DNA from: Neoscytalidium dimidiatum
Taxonomy: Eukaryota > Ascomycota > Dothideomycetes > Botryosphaeriales > Botryosphaeriaceae
Assembly: GCA_037367355.1 (NCBI GenBank)
Contig: CM074698.1
Span: forward strand, 3,596,001-3,660,000
Reading direction: 5' to 3'
Length of the DNA stretch: 64,000 nt
This document shows positions 10,607 to 22,332 of the stretch, piece by piece. Position numbers and translations under genes: made by a program. The notes beneath the pieces were generated by a model, which saw nothing but the letters and a program-made list of their open reading frames with translations, searched no databases and was not told the origin of the DNA. How positions within the stretch are numbered: the first letter of the stretch is position 1; each line of letters starts with the position of its first letter.

Positions 10607-13453
10607 ATGGATCCTTTCAACGATCTTGGGATCGCAGCCGCTGCAATACAGTTTGTCGACTTTTCCACCAGACTTATATCTACGAGCAATGGGATCCACA
10701 AATCAAAAAACGGGGACTGGCAGCATGCGGCAGGGAGTAGAACGGTTGCTGAAGAGTTGGCCGGCCACAGTCAAGAAATGAAACAAGCTTCTCAGAGTGA
10801 CATGTCTGGACAAGTTGTATCCCAGAATGAGAAGCAAATTCGGGCTATTTGCGATCAATGTGATGCGGTTGCGCAGGAACTTCTCCAAGCTGTGCATAAA
10901 CTGAAGGGCCACCGTTTTGGCAGGAAATGCAAGTTCGAGAGCTTTGACCACGCCCTTGAAGCAATTTGGACTCAGGAGAAGATTGAAAAGGTACAGCAGC
11001 GTCTTGAATTTTGGCGATCTCAGCTTATCGGTCTTATTCTCTCGGCGCTCAGGTAAGCCTTTACCTACCGAGGCTTATACCACTTGTTAATATCTTTCAG
11101 GGAACAACAGATCCGCTTTGGGAGTGAGATTCTAATTCAAACAATAGCAGAGAAAAACACCAGTAACGGCCGAAGATTCCTAGATTGCCTACAACAAAAC
11201 AGAGATTACTATTCCGATATTCACGATGCTCTCCGGAAAAGCCCGAGGCCCGCCGAAGAGCTTATCACGCTGTCTGCAAAGTCTCCGAACAAAGAATTCG
11301 AAACGGGCATACTATCAAAGCTCTGGTTTGATAGGATGTGGACTCGGGAAGACAGGATTCAAGAAGCTTCCGAGGGGACTTATGAATGGATCTTCCAGAA
11401 CCCTCAACCCAATCAAATCCAATGGACCAGCTTTTCCAATTGGCTACGCAAAGACTCAAACAAGCCTCTGTATTGGATCACTGGCAAACCAGGGTCCGGA
11501 AAATCCACGCTTATGAAATTTATCTGCCACCACGAACATACTCAAGCGCTGTGCAGAGAGTGGGCCAGAAACAAGAAAATCCTTCAAGCGCGGTGTTACT
11601 TTTGGAGCTCAGGAGATGCCATGCAGATGTCGCAGGAAGGACTTCTTCGGACTCTGCTGCACCAATTATTGACGCAAGACCCACAACTTGCAGCAACCGC
11701 TTTTCCAGATCAGTGGGAGATGCTCACGCTTCTGGGAGTCGAGCCGGATTCTATCATGACGGAGCAATATTTGCGGCAGGCATTGGCCAGGCTGATTCAG
11801 GCGAATCCCGGCCGCCGTTTCAGTTTCTTCGTTGATGGACTTGACGAATTCGGCGAGGACCCTGAGAACTTAGTGGCCTTCTGTCAAAAGTTGGCGCTTA
11901 ATCCCAACATCAAAATCTGCGTCAGTAGCCGGCCATGGGTTGCTTTCGAGGATGCACTAGGATCTGGACCCTGCCTCCGTTTGGAGGACTTGACATATCC
12001 GGACATTGTCCATTTCGCACAGTCCAGTCTTGAGAAGGAAATAGGCTTCACCTTCTTCCGACGCAAGTCCGCAAAACAGGCGCAAGATCTGGTGGAAACT
12101 ATTACTGAGAAGGCCTCAGGCGTCTTTCTATGGGCTGATATTAGCATTCGCTTGCTTCTTCAAGGACTTCAGGACGGAGAGAGGCTTTCGGATCTCCGAA
12201 GGCGACTGGACGGTATACCAAACGATTTGGAGCATCTATTCCAGTATGTGCTCGATAGCATCGAACCAGAACGCATCGAACATGCCTCGCAAATATTCCA
12301 AATAGTCCGAGCAGCCGGAACACCGCTCAGCCTCGTCTGCTTATCGTTCGCAGACGAAGAAGATCCGGAGCTCCCCTCCGACCAGTCCGTCGAGCCATTA
12401 ACCCAAGACCAGGAGGAGGCGCTATCAGACCGAATGCGACGGCGACTGAATACCCACTGCAAAGGCCTCCTCTCCGCGCCGCAGACCACCAACTCCCAAC
12501 CTACAGTCGAATACCTCCACCGCACCGTCCGCGACTTCCTCCACCGCGACACCATCTGGGCCGCCCTCACATCCGCAACCAGCAGCAGCAGCACCAACGA
12601 GCCCTTCAACCCGCACGCCGCCCTTGCCCACGGCCTCCTGCACCGCCTCGCCTCCATCCGCCTCGCCCCGCACCAATCGCACGCCCACGCCCTCTCCCCG
12701 CACCTCCTCTCCGCCGCCCCCGAAACCACCCTCTCCACCCTCGTCCTCCACACCATCCACCACATCTCCGCCGCCTCTTCCTCTTCCTCCTCCTCCTCCT
12801 CCTCCTCCTCCTCCCCCAACAACAAGAACAACAACAACCCCGAAGCGACCCGCGACCCGCTCCCCCTCCTCGCCGCCCTCGCCCGCACCACCGACGCGCT
12901 CGTCCGCCGCACCGGCCCCTGCGGCGGCGGCGCCACCCCGCGCTGCTGGTGCCTCGGCGCGGCCGACCACCCGGACGGGCCCTTCACCGCGCTCGCCGTC
13001 GGCCTGCGCGTCGCGCCGTGGGTCGACGCGCGGCTGGGGCGCGCGTGGCTGGCGCCGCAAGGGGACCGGATCGAGGCGGGCGCGGCGCCGCTGCTGCGGC
13101 TCGCGGTAGAGTCGTGGGACGGGTGGGGGCGGGCGCAGGGCCGGGCGGAAGGGGACGACGGCAGGACGAGGCTGGTGGAGGCGTTGCTGGAGTGGGGCGC
13201 GGATCCGAATTTCGGGGCTGCGGCGGAGGGAGGCGGCGGCTCGCCGTGGGAGGTGCTGCTGGCGGAGGCGGGCGAGGGTGGGGTTGAGGCGGGGTTGCGG
13301 GAGCTGTTTTTGAGGTACGGTGCGGATAGGGGGGTGTTGGAAGGCGATGGCGGGGAGGCTGTCGCGGCGGGCGGGGGCAAGAGGAAGAGGAGGTGGTACC
13401 GGAGGGTGTGGAGAGGGGAGGATGGGCGGGTGAGGTGGAAGAGGAGGGCGTGA
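10607..13453 (+). CDS. NACHT-domain NLR-type receptor
   Basis: Two exons (10607-11052 and 11101-13453; intron GTAAGC to TTTCAG) give about 932 residues. The N-terminus (MDPFNDLGIAAAAIQFVDF) is the hydrophobic-helix start found on many fungal NLRs. A NACHT module follows: P-loop GKPGSGKST at about residue 276, Walker B FFVDGLDEF at about 391 and the SSRPW sensor segment after it. Next is a helical region ending in TVEYLHRTVRDFLH, the signature of the DUF7791-type winged region of these proteins. There are no ankyrin or WD repeats. The tail instead carries a serine run (about 12770-12812) and a low-complexity arginine/glycine-rich stretch, with GC content rising sharply from about 12500. Family knowledge: such proteins sense non-self and trigger cell death through their N-terminal domain. 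The ligand and effector here are unknown. Its closeness to a protease/gasdermin pair makes a shared immune role plausible but unproven. Confidence 0.88.
12770..12812 (+). repeat. TCC/TCT trinucleotide repeat coding poly-serine
   Basis: This near-perfect TCC/TCT run lies inside the NACHT gene and encodes about 13 serines just before an asparagine-rich patch. It is a likely site of length variation between strains. Confidence 0.85.
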
Positions 13454-14255
13454 TTCGTGGCAGATGAGGTCGGAATGATGAATTGGCCATGATTGATTTG
13501 ATACCCTGAAAAGGCACACACTTCATGACAGGTAGCTAATTTCCATGTATTTATTTTTGTGGTCTTCTGTACAACATATCAAATCCCCTAAGGGAAAACA
13601 AACTGTTAGAATTATGGGTAGTTGGCAAAGTTTGCGGTCACACATGAACCTCCCTGAAGCTGCAATAGTGGGCTACCTATCTGATTCAGATGACTGACAG
13701 TGCACCAGGGGATTAAAGGCAACGAAAGCACGCACAACTCAGCACTGTGAGCCACAGAAGACGTTCAAAAACCCCGACTACCGCCATGAAATCGAAAGCT
13801 CATGATGTCTTGATAGAGCAGTCCATATATATATCCTGTTAATGCCGGCTTGTATAAACATGATTGGGGACCACCAGAACCAACAGAGACGCTGGATTTG
13901 GGAGGCATACTTGTGAGTTCGTTAGATTACTGAGCTGGCTGATTGCATCTCTACGCGTTTACTCCGTAATTGACTCTGGGGCATGGACGAGACTAAAGCA
14001 CGAAACATCAATGGCAGGGTAATGAGGTAATTCTACGCTGTATATAGTAATCCCAATGAGCTCAACATTTCCTTCAGTGTACCAACTTGAATTCCCTTTG
14101 ATAAGGACACCTACCTGGTGTCTCAAGGGCTGCTGCAGAAGACTTCATCAGCGCTCCAGTCTTACCACCCAGTAATCGCTTACAATCATAAGCTTATTTT
14201 GTTAACCATCTCCCATCAAATCACCCTAGCAAAGGCGGCCAACCGCCTTCCCTCT
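13454..14255. other. Intergenic region, no supported gene
   Basis: About 800 bases of mixed composition lie between the NACHT gene and the tRNA. I see no coding signal or repeat of note. Confidence 0.5.
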
Positions 14256-14372
14256 CTCCGCTTGGTGTAGTTGGTTCATCACGTTCGACTGTAATATCAT
14301 TCTCCTCCCCTCAAAAGGAGGTGTCCGGTGTATGCCATCGAAAGGTCCCTAGTTCGATTCTGGGAGCGGAGA
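14256..14372 (+). tRNA. tRNA-Tyr (anticodon GTA) with intron
   Basis: A full cloverleaf can be drawn: acceptor stem CTCCGCT (14256-14262) with AGCGGAG (14365-14371), discriminator A; D arm with GTTGGTTC loop; anticodon stem TTCGA/TCGAA; anticodon GTA at 14291-14293; T arm CCTAG-TTCGATT-CTGGG. A 42-base intron (14295-14336) sits one base 3' of the anticodon, the canonical place, as in nuclear tRNA-Tyr genes. The mature length is about 75 bases. A T run (TTTTT, about 14384) soon after the gene fits a Pol III terminator. Confidence 0.95.
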
Positions 14373-14573
14373 AAGATCTAATCTTTTTGCCCTTCTCCTC
14401 AACGTTTGTGTTGTTGAGTTGCACGGCCGTTTGTGGGGAAATTTTTTTTTCAAGCTCATCTCGGAAAGCGGAGAATTGCCTGTTCGGGACAAGCGCCGGT
14501 GGGTCATACCAGACAAGCTTCGGACCGAGGCTACAGGTGAGGTGACCATCGGCGATAGATAAGGGTTTTCCGG

Positions 14574-14950
14574 CGCTAAGCCTGGCCTAACTAGCGTATA
14601 GCCTCCTTATATAAAAACTCACTTTTTACTTATCTAAGATAACTAAATACGGTTTTAGTATAGTCTTAATATAAAATTAATACGGATTTAATATAGACTT
14701 AATACTAATTTTACTACTTAATTTTATAATTATATTTTACTATTTAAATTTATTCTATATTCTTTTTTATTTCTTTATTTATTATTTCTTTTTTATACTT
14801 ATATTCTCTTATTTAGCTCTCTTTTTAGAAAATTTATAGAATATAATATAGAATTAAGACGGAATTAATACGAAATCGATACGAAATTAATATATGTAGT
14901 AAATATCTACTAGGGGGTCTAATATAACTACCCTGTAGTCTCGCTTAGCG
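14574..14950. mobile_element. AT-rich element with 8-base inverted ends (RIP-degraded repeat or MITE-like)
   Basis: The block is bounded by CGCTAAGC (14574-14581) and its exact reverse complement GCTTAGCG (14943-14950). Between them lies about 330 bases of extremely AT-rich DNA made largely of TA, TAAT and TTTA words, with repeated phrases such as TTAATACGGA and ATTAAGACGGA. Such a TpA-rich composition is what repeat-induced point mutation leaves. No coding potential remains. It lies about 200 bases downstream of the tRNA-Tyr gene. I infer a decayed DNA-transposon derivative, though the class is uncertain. Confidence 0.55.
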
Positions 14951-15183
14951 GACGTAATTCGGTGATGATCTCGGATGGTCTCCCCACCTGCAACCTCCTT
15001 CCGGACCGGGGTTTTTCGGTTCGGGCCGTCAGTATCCGCTGTCGCGGTATTCGCAGCGATTCGAGGGCGCTTCCGGGGAAGAACGGGAGACGACGCGGGT
15101 GGGGCGACGAAACGATACTCGTACGATGATATACTTTATTCCGGATATTCTTTCCGTGCCGGTTTTAGCTGTCTCTAGGCTCT

Positions 15184-17935
15184 TCATGGCAGATTCCACA
15201 GAAAATTCAACATCCCGTCGTCCAACCCCGGAAACTTCTGAATGCCCGACCCGCTCGCGCCGAACGGCGCCATGGATGGGTCGAACGGCAGCGCCAGCCA
15301 GTCATCCGACGACGCGGCGCCTGCGGAAAGCGCGTTGATATCCAATTCGCCACCGCCAAACTCTTGCTGCTCGTGGACCTGGTGCTCAGGCGCCGCCGCG
15401 GGCGTATCCACACCTACCCCGGCTCCACCTCTCTCCACCGACGGCGGGCGCGTCGCCAGCCGGGGCGGCCGGGATGCAACGACGAAACTGCGGCGTAAGC
15501 GCGCGACGTGCACTTCAAGCAGGGTGGCGTAGCGGGAGGCGAGGTGCATGTCGTCGAGCGTGCCGGAGCGCAGGGCCTGGATGCCGCGGTCAAGCACGTC
15601 GAGCGAGGCGCGCAGCTTGGTGTTCCACACGCCCAGGCTGAGCCCCTTGATCAAATAGATGGCCGACGTCGTGATGTGCAGGTAGATGCGCACCGGTGCA
15701 AAGCGGAGCAAGTTGGCTTCCGCTAGCTTAATCACTTTGCGTAGGATCTCGCAGCTGCCGTCGACGACTTCCTGGATGAAGTCGTAGTCGGTCGAGTCGA
15801 CGGAGAGCGGGTGGATGGGTGGCGTGGGCTCGTTGGCGTCGGTGTTGGCAGGGGTGAGGTCGTCTGCTTCGTCGAGAGTACGCTCGACAACGGCTTGCAT
15901 ACCGAGCGAGTTGATGAAGATGCGGACGAATTGGTATTCGATGGCGAGCATATCTTGGAGGACGTCTCCGAGCCCTGTGGAGAGACGTTATCAGTAGGTA
16001 TCCGTTTGGACTAGGACCGGACTTCATACTTTGCGAGTCTAGATACCTGCCGCGCCATTGCGCGAGTAGAGGCTGGAAGTGTTCCAGCAGTCCGATATAC
16101 CGACCACTTCGAAGCAGCTGCTTTGTGAAAGACGCTGACGGAAACAACATGTCCGAAGCAGATTTTACAAGCTTCGTAAGCTCGATCCACGCCGAGACAA
16201 AAGCTTCCGAGTGATTCGCGCCCGGAAACACCTCTCCCGCAAAAGACTTGCCGAGAACTGTATGGCTCAGACTTTGCGGAATCATCGAGGTGCAGCCAAT
16301 TCGAGAAGCAAGCTGCTCGACAAAGACGTAGAGCAACTTTCTCGCACGAGAATTCCTGGCAGCCTTCCTTTTTGCCTCCAGCCGGTCTTCATACAGCGCA
16401 TCTTTCTTGGTGTTCTCCTCCTGATCAAACACGCCGAGTTCATGGGCGAGAGACAAACCGCAACCAAGCAGCATCCAACTCATCCGGTCTGACCTGCGTG
16501 CTGGCTCGATCACATCTTCAAGCCATCGATTCGACACCGAGGGAATTCCTTCTGGACTTGTAGGTTCCTCGCACTGATCGGGGTCGATCGCGACGAGTCC
16601 GGCATCCCAACCATCCGAAGCAGGCGGGAAATGCAAGGCTCGTGGATGCCATTCTGAGAGGAGAAGGAGACCTTCGATTGATCCCACCGTTCGTGTCTTA
16701 GCTGTCGAACTCTTCTCTTGCCCAAGCATGATGCGCAAGATCAGATGCTGGCAATGCTCCCAGAGACGATGATGGATGAAATATCCGCGAGAAGCACCGC
16801 CAACCCCAGGCAGAACATGATACCGTGAGGAGAGCGCGAGAATGGTGCAGCACAGGAACGGCTCTTTCGTGACAAGCTCGTAGTGCTTCGAATGATCCGC
16901 ATAGTAGTCGGTCAAGATCGGCGACAGAGGCGACAAATTCTGAAAGAACCTACCGTACCGGTCAGCATCCCGCCAAGCCTCTTCACCACCATCAACTCAC
17001 AGATCAACATAAGTCACCGCCTCCCTCGCGGTAAACCACCCCATCCGCACAAACCGGCAGTTCTTCCACAAATCCAACACCTCCTCCGCCGCCACCGACA
17101 ACTGCACCGGGCTCGGCGCCAACAGCCCCGACGCGCCCGACACATTCGACCCAGGCGTCGCATACGCCGCACCGCCAGCCTCCCCCTCCCCGACCGGAAC
17201 CACCGCAGCACCACCCGCGCCCTCCCACCCCGCAACCCCGTCCCTCGCGCCCGCCGACGCCGCAACCGCGCCCTCCCTCGTGGCCGCCTCGAACAGCAGA
17301 TTCAGCGCATCGTTCCCGCTCGCCACCACCGTCCTCATCATGCTCTCCGCCAGCGGCGCATCGCCATCATCCCCGCCGCCACCGGCACCGCCAACACCGG
17401 CCGTCGGCACCACCGCCCCTGCCGCCGCTCTCTGCCTGCCCATCAACCGCGGCGGACTCAACCTTCCCCCGTCCTCATCCGCGCCGCCGTCCCGCCGCCT
17501 GCGCTGCTGCTGCTGCTGCTCCCGCCGCTCCCGCCGCTCCTCCTCCTCCATCAGCCGCTGCTTCTTCCACGCGCGCTCCTCGGTGAAGACGCACTCGCGC
17601 AGGGCGCGGCGGCAGCGGGTGCACGGCGGCCCGGGCACGCCGCCGTCGCGCGGGACGGCGACTTCGCAGCGGGCCTTGCGCTTGCGGCAGGGGATGCAGG
17701 CTTTGTAGGCGCGCTGGAAGTCGCGGGGGGCGGAGGCATTGCTGTCGGCGCGGGGGCGCTTGGTTTTGCCGGTGTTGGAGGAGGAGGAAGAAGGGCCGGG
17801 TGGAGGCTGTGACGATGATGGTAGTGGAGGTTGTTGCTGTTGCTGTTGCTGTGGTGCTGGCGAGTCCGCAGCAGCAGCAGCAGCAGCAGCAGCGTGCGGT
17901 TGGCTGCTGATGCTCTGGTCCTGGTGGTGTGACAT
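15184..17935 (-). CDS. Zn2Cys6 transcription factor (Aro80-like family)
   Basis: Three exons lie on the minus strand, with introns at about 17001-16951 and 16029-15976. The ATG at 17935 (MSHHQDQ) is chosen because it precedes an alanine/glutamine-rich leader and the DNA-binding domain. The binuclear zinc cluster runs C80-x2-C83-x6-C90-x14-C105-x2-C108-x6-C115, followed by a basic, glutamine-rich linker. The middle domain (TYVDLFFQNLSPLSPIL, then a CCTILALSSRYH segment and ILRIMLGQEK) matches the fungal regulator family related to yeast Aro80, which activates aromatic amino acid catabolism. The C-terminus is an acidic activation-type tail. The first exon is very GC-rich and carries GCA/GCT repeats. 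The gene precedes a transporter gene on the same strand, so a pathway-regulator role is plausible. Target genes are unknown. Confidence 0.85.
17866..17893 (-). repeat. GCA-type trinucleotide repeat in Zn2Cys6 gene
   Basis: Tandem CAG/GCA units encode an alanine run near the N-terminus of the regulator. A neighbouring TTGCTG array (about 17832-17852) encodes glutamines. Confidence 0.75.
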
Positions 17936-18494
17936 CTCGGCCCCGGCCCCTTCCTCCTTCAGGCGTGGTCGTCCTCCTCGCTTCCGCTGACGAATGTTGA
18001 GATGGTGAGTGGTTGAAGCGGAGAGCGGTGGGTGTTGAAGGAAATCCAAGGCGTGCAGGGTCGGGTGGGGGTGGGGACGAGGTGACGTCCGTCCGGCTAA
18101 TGGCGGATATTCCAGCGCGGAAAGCTTGCGCGCCTGTTCCACGTTCCCGAATACCCGACGGACGGCTTTGTATAATGGAAACGTTGTTTAAATTGTCTCG
18201 GGGACCGTTAGATGTACATTCGAGTTGATATGCAAGCCATTGATGCAATTGGCTATGATTTCGTGTTGAACCCTCCATGCATCCGAGGTTATTTGGCTAG
18301 AAACACCCTTGTCTTGTCCCGTACCCGACGGTACATTTGACAGCCTGACCTCGTGCTTTCAAGCACCACTCGGCCTTCTACATCCTCCGAAGCATACCCA
18401 CTACCTCACAGCCACACGTTCCTATGTACGCTTCCGCCCTCAGCAGACCCGCATTCCCAATCCCCTTTCAGAACACCCCGGACAACCGCCGCCA

Positions 18495-20204
18495 CTATGT
18501 AAGATACCTAAAATCCCGGCTCTTATCACCGCCCACCGTGACATCGACCCTCACATCCTCCCCCACCGTCCCGAACTCCCTGTCCCTCCTCGCGTTCTCC
18601 CTCTCCAGCGCCACGTGCAGCCCCAGCGCCAGCACCACGACCAGCCCCGTGAAAGCGCAGCCGATGGCGCACCCCTTCGTGTAAAAGGGGCCGTCCTCCT
18701 CGGGGAAGACGGAGCTGGACAGGAAGCTCGAGCACTGGCCGAAGATGGCGAGGATGGCGAGGCCGGCGCCGCGCTTGGAGTCGCCGCCCTGGTTGTTCAG
18801 CAGCCAGGTGATGTTGATGCAGAGGGCGGGGAACACGCCGCACGCGGCGAGCCAGACGCCGGCGTAGCGCGGCGCCGTGCGCCGCTCGTCGTCGTCGCCG
18901 CCGCGCGCCACGACCAGCAGCAGGTAGCCGGCCGCGCCGACGGCCGCGGAGCCCGCCACGATGAAGCCGCGCTTGCCGTACCGGTCCGACGCGTACGCCG
19001 CGAGCACGCAGCACAGGAAGGCGACGAAGTACGCGGGCGCGGTGAGGCCCTGCGCGTTGACGGACGAGTAGCCCATGTCGCGGACGATGGTCGGGAGGAA
19101 GTTGGAGAGCCCGGCGAAGGAGTAGTTGCAGCAGAAGTGGATGAGTGTGTGCACGTAGGGCTGGTAGTCGGTCATGCCGGCGAAGATTTGCGACCATTGG
19201 AGCTTCTTCTTCGCTGTGCGGTCGAGCGTTTGGAGGCGCTCGATGGCTTGGGTTTGCTCGCTCTCGGTGAGGAAGCGTGCGCTGCCGGGTGAGTCGGGCA
19301 GGAAGAAGAAGACGACGACGGAGTAGAGGACAGTTGGTGCGCCCTCTGGGGAGATGGATCAGCAAGGGTTGGCATTTTGTACAAGATGTGGGACGATTGC
19401 TCACCGATGATCAGTAGCAGTCTCCAAGGTTCGATGGAGTTTTTGACGTGGGTGATGCCGTACGCCAGGGATGAAGCGAATGTGTTGGCCAGTGGAGACA
19501 TCCCCAGGAGAAGCGAAACGCGCAGCCCGAGTTCGCGACGCTGATAGAATAGCGACAGGTAGTATGGGGCGCCTGCGCCGAAGGCTGCTTCGAAAATGCC
19601 CAAGAGACAGCGGCAAGCAATGAGCCCGGCCATGTTGTGGACGGCTCCAGAGCACATGGCTGCTATTCCCCACCTTGGGTTATTGTCAGTTTTGGGGCAC
19701 GCCGTAGGTGATTCATCCAGCTGGCTTACAGAGCGCAGAGACATGACACGAATATATGAGCGGGTAAAATCTTCCACAACACAGTAGTCCATTCCATGAG
19801 CACGTAGCAAATATAGAATGAGTTCAGGACCCAGCTCCTAGAAAGTTGTTAGCTGCTACCATCCACAAAGACATATGCATCTAAGGCATCGTAATTGTGG
19901 CGGCGACTCACCACTGCGAGCTGTTGATCCCCAGGTCACGATCCGCTCCAGCAGTCTTGGCGTTTCCAATGTTTCCACGGTCCAGATAGGACAGTACGTA
20001 GAGAATACAGACGACGGGGAGGACGCGCCTGTCGAACTGATAAAGTCAGATGGGTGATCGTTGCTTCGGCAGAGTACTTAGGCCAACCTTTCTCCGAATA
20101 TACGTCTGCTGCGAGTCTGTCACCTCGACGCGCTGAACGGCCTTCTCAACATCCTCAATCTGCATAACCTCGGGCTTTTCGACCTCGTTTTCGATATCAA
20201 CCAT
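18495..20204 (-). CDS. MFS transporter, Dal5/allantoate-permease-like anion:cation symporter family
   Basis: This is a five-exon gene on the minus strand, with its ATG at 20204 (MVDIENEVEK). After an acidic cytosolic N-terminus the first helix reads VLPVVCILYVLSYLDRGNIG, with the DRxNIG motif of the Dal5/anion:cation symporter branch. Further helices follow, including IACRCLLGIFEAAFGAG (helix 4 motif) and, in the last exon, FLPTIVRDMGYSS and a YASDRYGKRG loop. The product has about 12 helices and some 480 residues, the usual size. The substrate cannot be read from the sequence; relatives take up allantoate, nicotinate, pantothenate, tartrate and similar carboxylates. It is divergent from the isocitrate-lyase-like gene (648 bases between the starts) and downstream of the Zn2Cys6 gene. 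That arrangement suggests uptake or export for a carboxylate pathway. The C-terminal third is GC-rich. Confidence 0.85.
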
Positions 20205-20852
20205 GTCTTAGTGGGTGTCCTGTGGGCGTCACTATGGGCGTAGACAAGAGTTCTCTGGAGGGACGCGTCAAAGATCAAACAAGAAGATCGAGGAGCAGCT
20301 CAATGCTTCATTTTTCCTGAACGACTGAAATGGTCACCTATTTATCAATAGCAATCATGGCCTGTATTGTTGATCCACGGCCAGGATAATGAGATGCTGA
20401 AGTATCCGCGATGAGAAGCAAATATCCGGCAAGATAGGCAATCCAAGACATCCACGGCAGCGGTAAGGCGCAAATCAGCCACAGGTTCGTCTGAGAAGTC
20501 TGGATCCGGGGTAAAGCTATCCCCAGACGCGAATGATCGGTTGTCGGCAAGGCGGGGATTGCGGGGGATCCACAGGCTGGCGACCGACTTTGTGACGATT
20601 TAGGTCAAGGGTTCGCACGGACCCCGCACCAGAGATATCCGTCGATGTCCGTAGCTACCTTGCATATCCGGGAGAGTATATGCATGCCCCACCATTCAGA
20701 GCGATTTGAGGTGAGATTGAGGAAATACGTGAAGAGATTTGGAATGTATAAATGGAGGGCGCGTAAGTCTTGGAAACACGGAGCAGAGCAGAACGATCAT
20801 CTTCAGAGCATCCTTTTCATCACCTGAATCCAAAGAATCGAAGTTCACCACC
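20205..20852. promoter_or_regulatory. Shared divergent promoter, transporter and lyase genes
   Basis: This is the intergenic region between two divergent starts. A TATA box, TATAAAT at 20747-20753, lies about 100 bases before the lyase ATG. Co-regulation of the two genes is an inference from the layout. Confidence 0.5.
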
Positions 20853-22065
20853 ATGTCAAAGTCAATTGTCAACACTGTTCCGTATCCTTTCAAGTTCGAC
20901 GAGCCTATTGTCACGAAGCCGGGCAAGCGAGGCCAGACGCAGGACGTCTCCATCACACTGAAGAATGTCCGTGGTAAAATTCCGTCTCTTCAAGCCTCTC
21001 GTCTCCGCACGATGATGTTGGAGGCACATCGCGACCCGACCAAGATCTTAGCTCACGCCTGCTCATACGATGGCCTTTCATCAAGACTGTGCGAGGAAGC
21101 TGGGTTTCCTCTGGTCTTCCTCGCCGGGTACGCAGTCGCCAGTTCGTACGGCCTCCCAGATACGGGGTACATCGCACTGCAAGAGGTGTGCAACAAGATC
21201 CAGGAGGCGGTACGCCAGGTCGAGGTTCCGGTCATGGCGGATGGCGATACTGGATATGGCAGTCCGATGAACGTCAAGAGGACGGTTGAGTCGTTTGCCG
21301 AGGCTGGAGCTGCAGGCGTCATGATAGAGGACCAGACATGGCCGAAGCGTGAGCAAAGACAAGGCGGATCGTTGTTGAAGCTGCTGACGGTCATTAGGTT
21401 GTGGACACACGAAGGGCAAGTCAGTTGTCTCCCGAGGTGAGGCCTACGCGCGAATTCAAGCGGCCGTCGATGCGAGAGATGAGGGCAAGGACATCTTCAT
21501 CCTGGCTAGGACGGATGCGCTTATTCATGGATGGGAGGAGGCCATCACACGAGCGAAGGAATTCAAGCGCATCGGTGTGGACGCTGTCTTTGTGGAAGCG
21601 TTGCCTGACCGTGAATCGATGAAGAGGTGTGTAGAGGAGCTTGACATCCCGACCTTCGCCAATAGTAAGTCGAAACTCTGGATCCTGAAGCATATGTAGA
21701 AGCTGATGCCGGGTGCAGTCATCGAAGGAGGCAAGACAGAAAACCTCTCAGCGAAGGATTTGGCTGCATTGGGTTTCTGTGCTGTCGCGTATCCATGGAC
21801 GCTTGTGGCAGCAAAGCTCAAGAGTATCCGAGAAACACTCGAGGCATTGAAGAAATCGATGACCGAAGGTGCACCTCCTATGATCCTCTCATACTCCGAG
21901 GTTTGCGAAGGAGTTGGCTTCAACAAGTACTGGGTGAGTTAGGTATCCATTGGTACGCATACCCAGCTAACATTAGACCAGGAGCGCGAGGAGAAGTATA
22001 AGTTCGACGACGCTGGGCTCTTGAATGGGAATGCCGGGACCAATGGTAGCGACCACCAAGAATAG
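20853..22065 (+). CDS. Isocitrate lyase/PEP mutase superfamily C-C lyase
   Basis: Four exons (20853-21348, 21398-21664, 21719-21933, 21982-22065) give 353 residues with all junctions in frame. The (beta/alpha)8 lyase signatures are present: the YDGLSSRLCEEAGFP opening, metal/substrate loop ADGDTGYG, VMIEDQ, and the catalytic loop KRCGH-T-KGK, split by intron 1. The catalytic Cys loop puts it with the isocitrate lyase, 2-methylisocitrate lyase, dimethylmalate lyase and oxaloacetate hydrolase enzymes, which cleave or hydrolyse a C-C bond of a 2-hydroxy- or 2-oxo-dicarboxylate. True PEP mutases carry a different loop (EDKxxxxxNS), so phosphonate synthesis is not supported. The exact substrate is unknown. 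It is probably co-regulated with the divergent carboxylate-type transporter. Confidence 0.85.
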
Positions 22066-22332
22066 ATCGAGGCCTCAAAAGCGGGCGCGTAGTGACCGAA
22101 ATAGCCAATTAGTTCGATGTTAGAATGTAGAATGAAACTGCAATTTCCGTGATGGTGACAAGGCGGCAATCGGCGGAGAAAACGCCAGACTGCCTTGGCC
22201 TGACGCAACGCCGGCTCCGACGCTTGACTCGCGCAGGTCCAGCTGGCGGCCCATTCGCTGCGTCACAGCAAGCCTCAGGAACACTCATTCCAACAGCAGC
22301 ACCCCGTCGGCGCTGGAACAGGGCAATAAATT

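Noticed and set aside
12169..13521. Long open frames (364-450 codons) on the minus strand opposite the NACHT gene
   Set aside because: They lie in a GC-rich stretch where antisense stops are rare. They have arginine/proline/serine low-complexity content and no domains, while the plus strand carries a clear gene.
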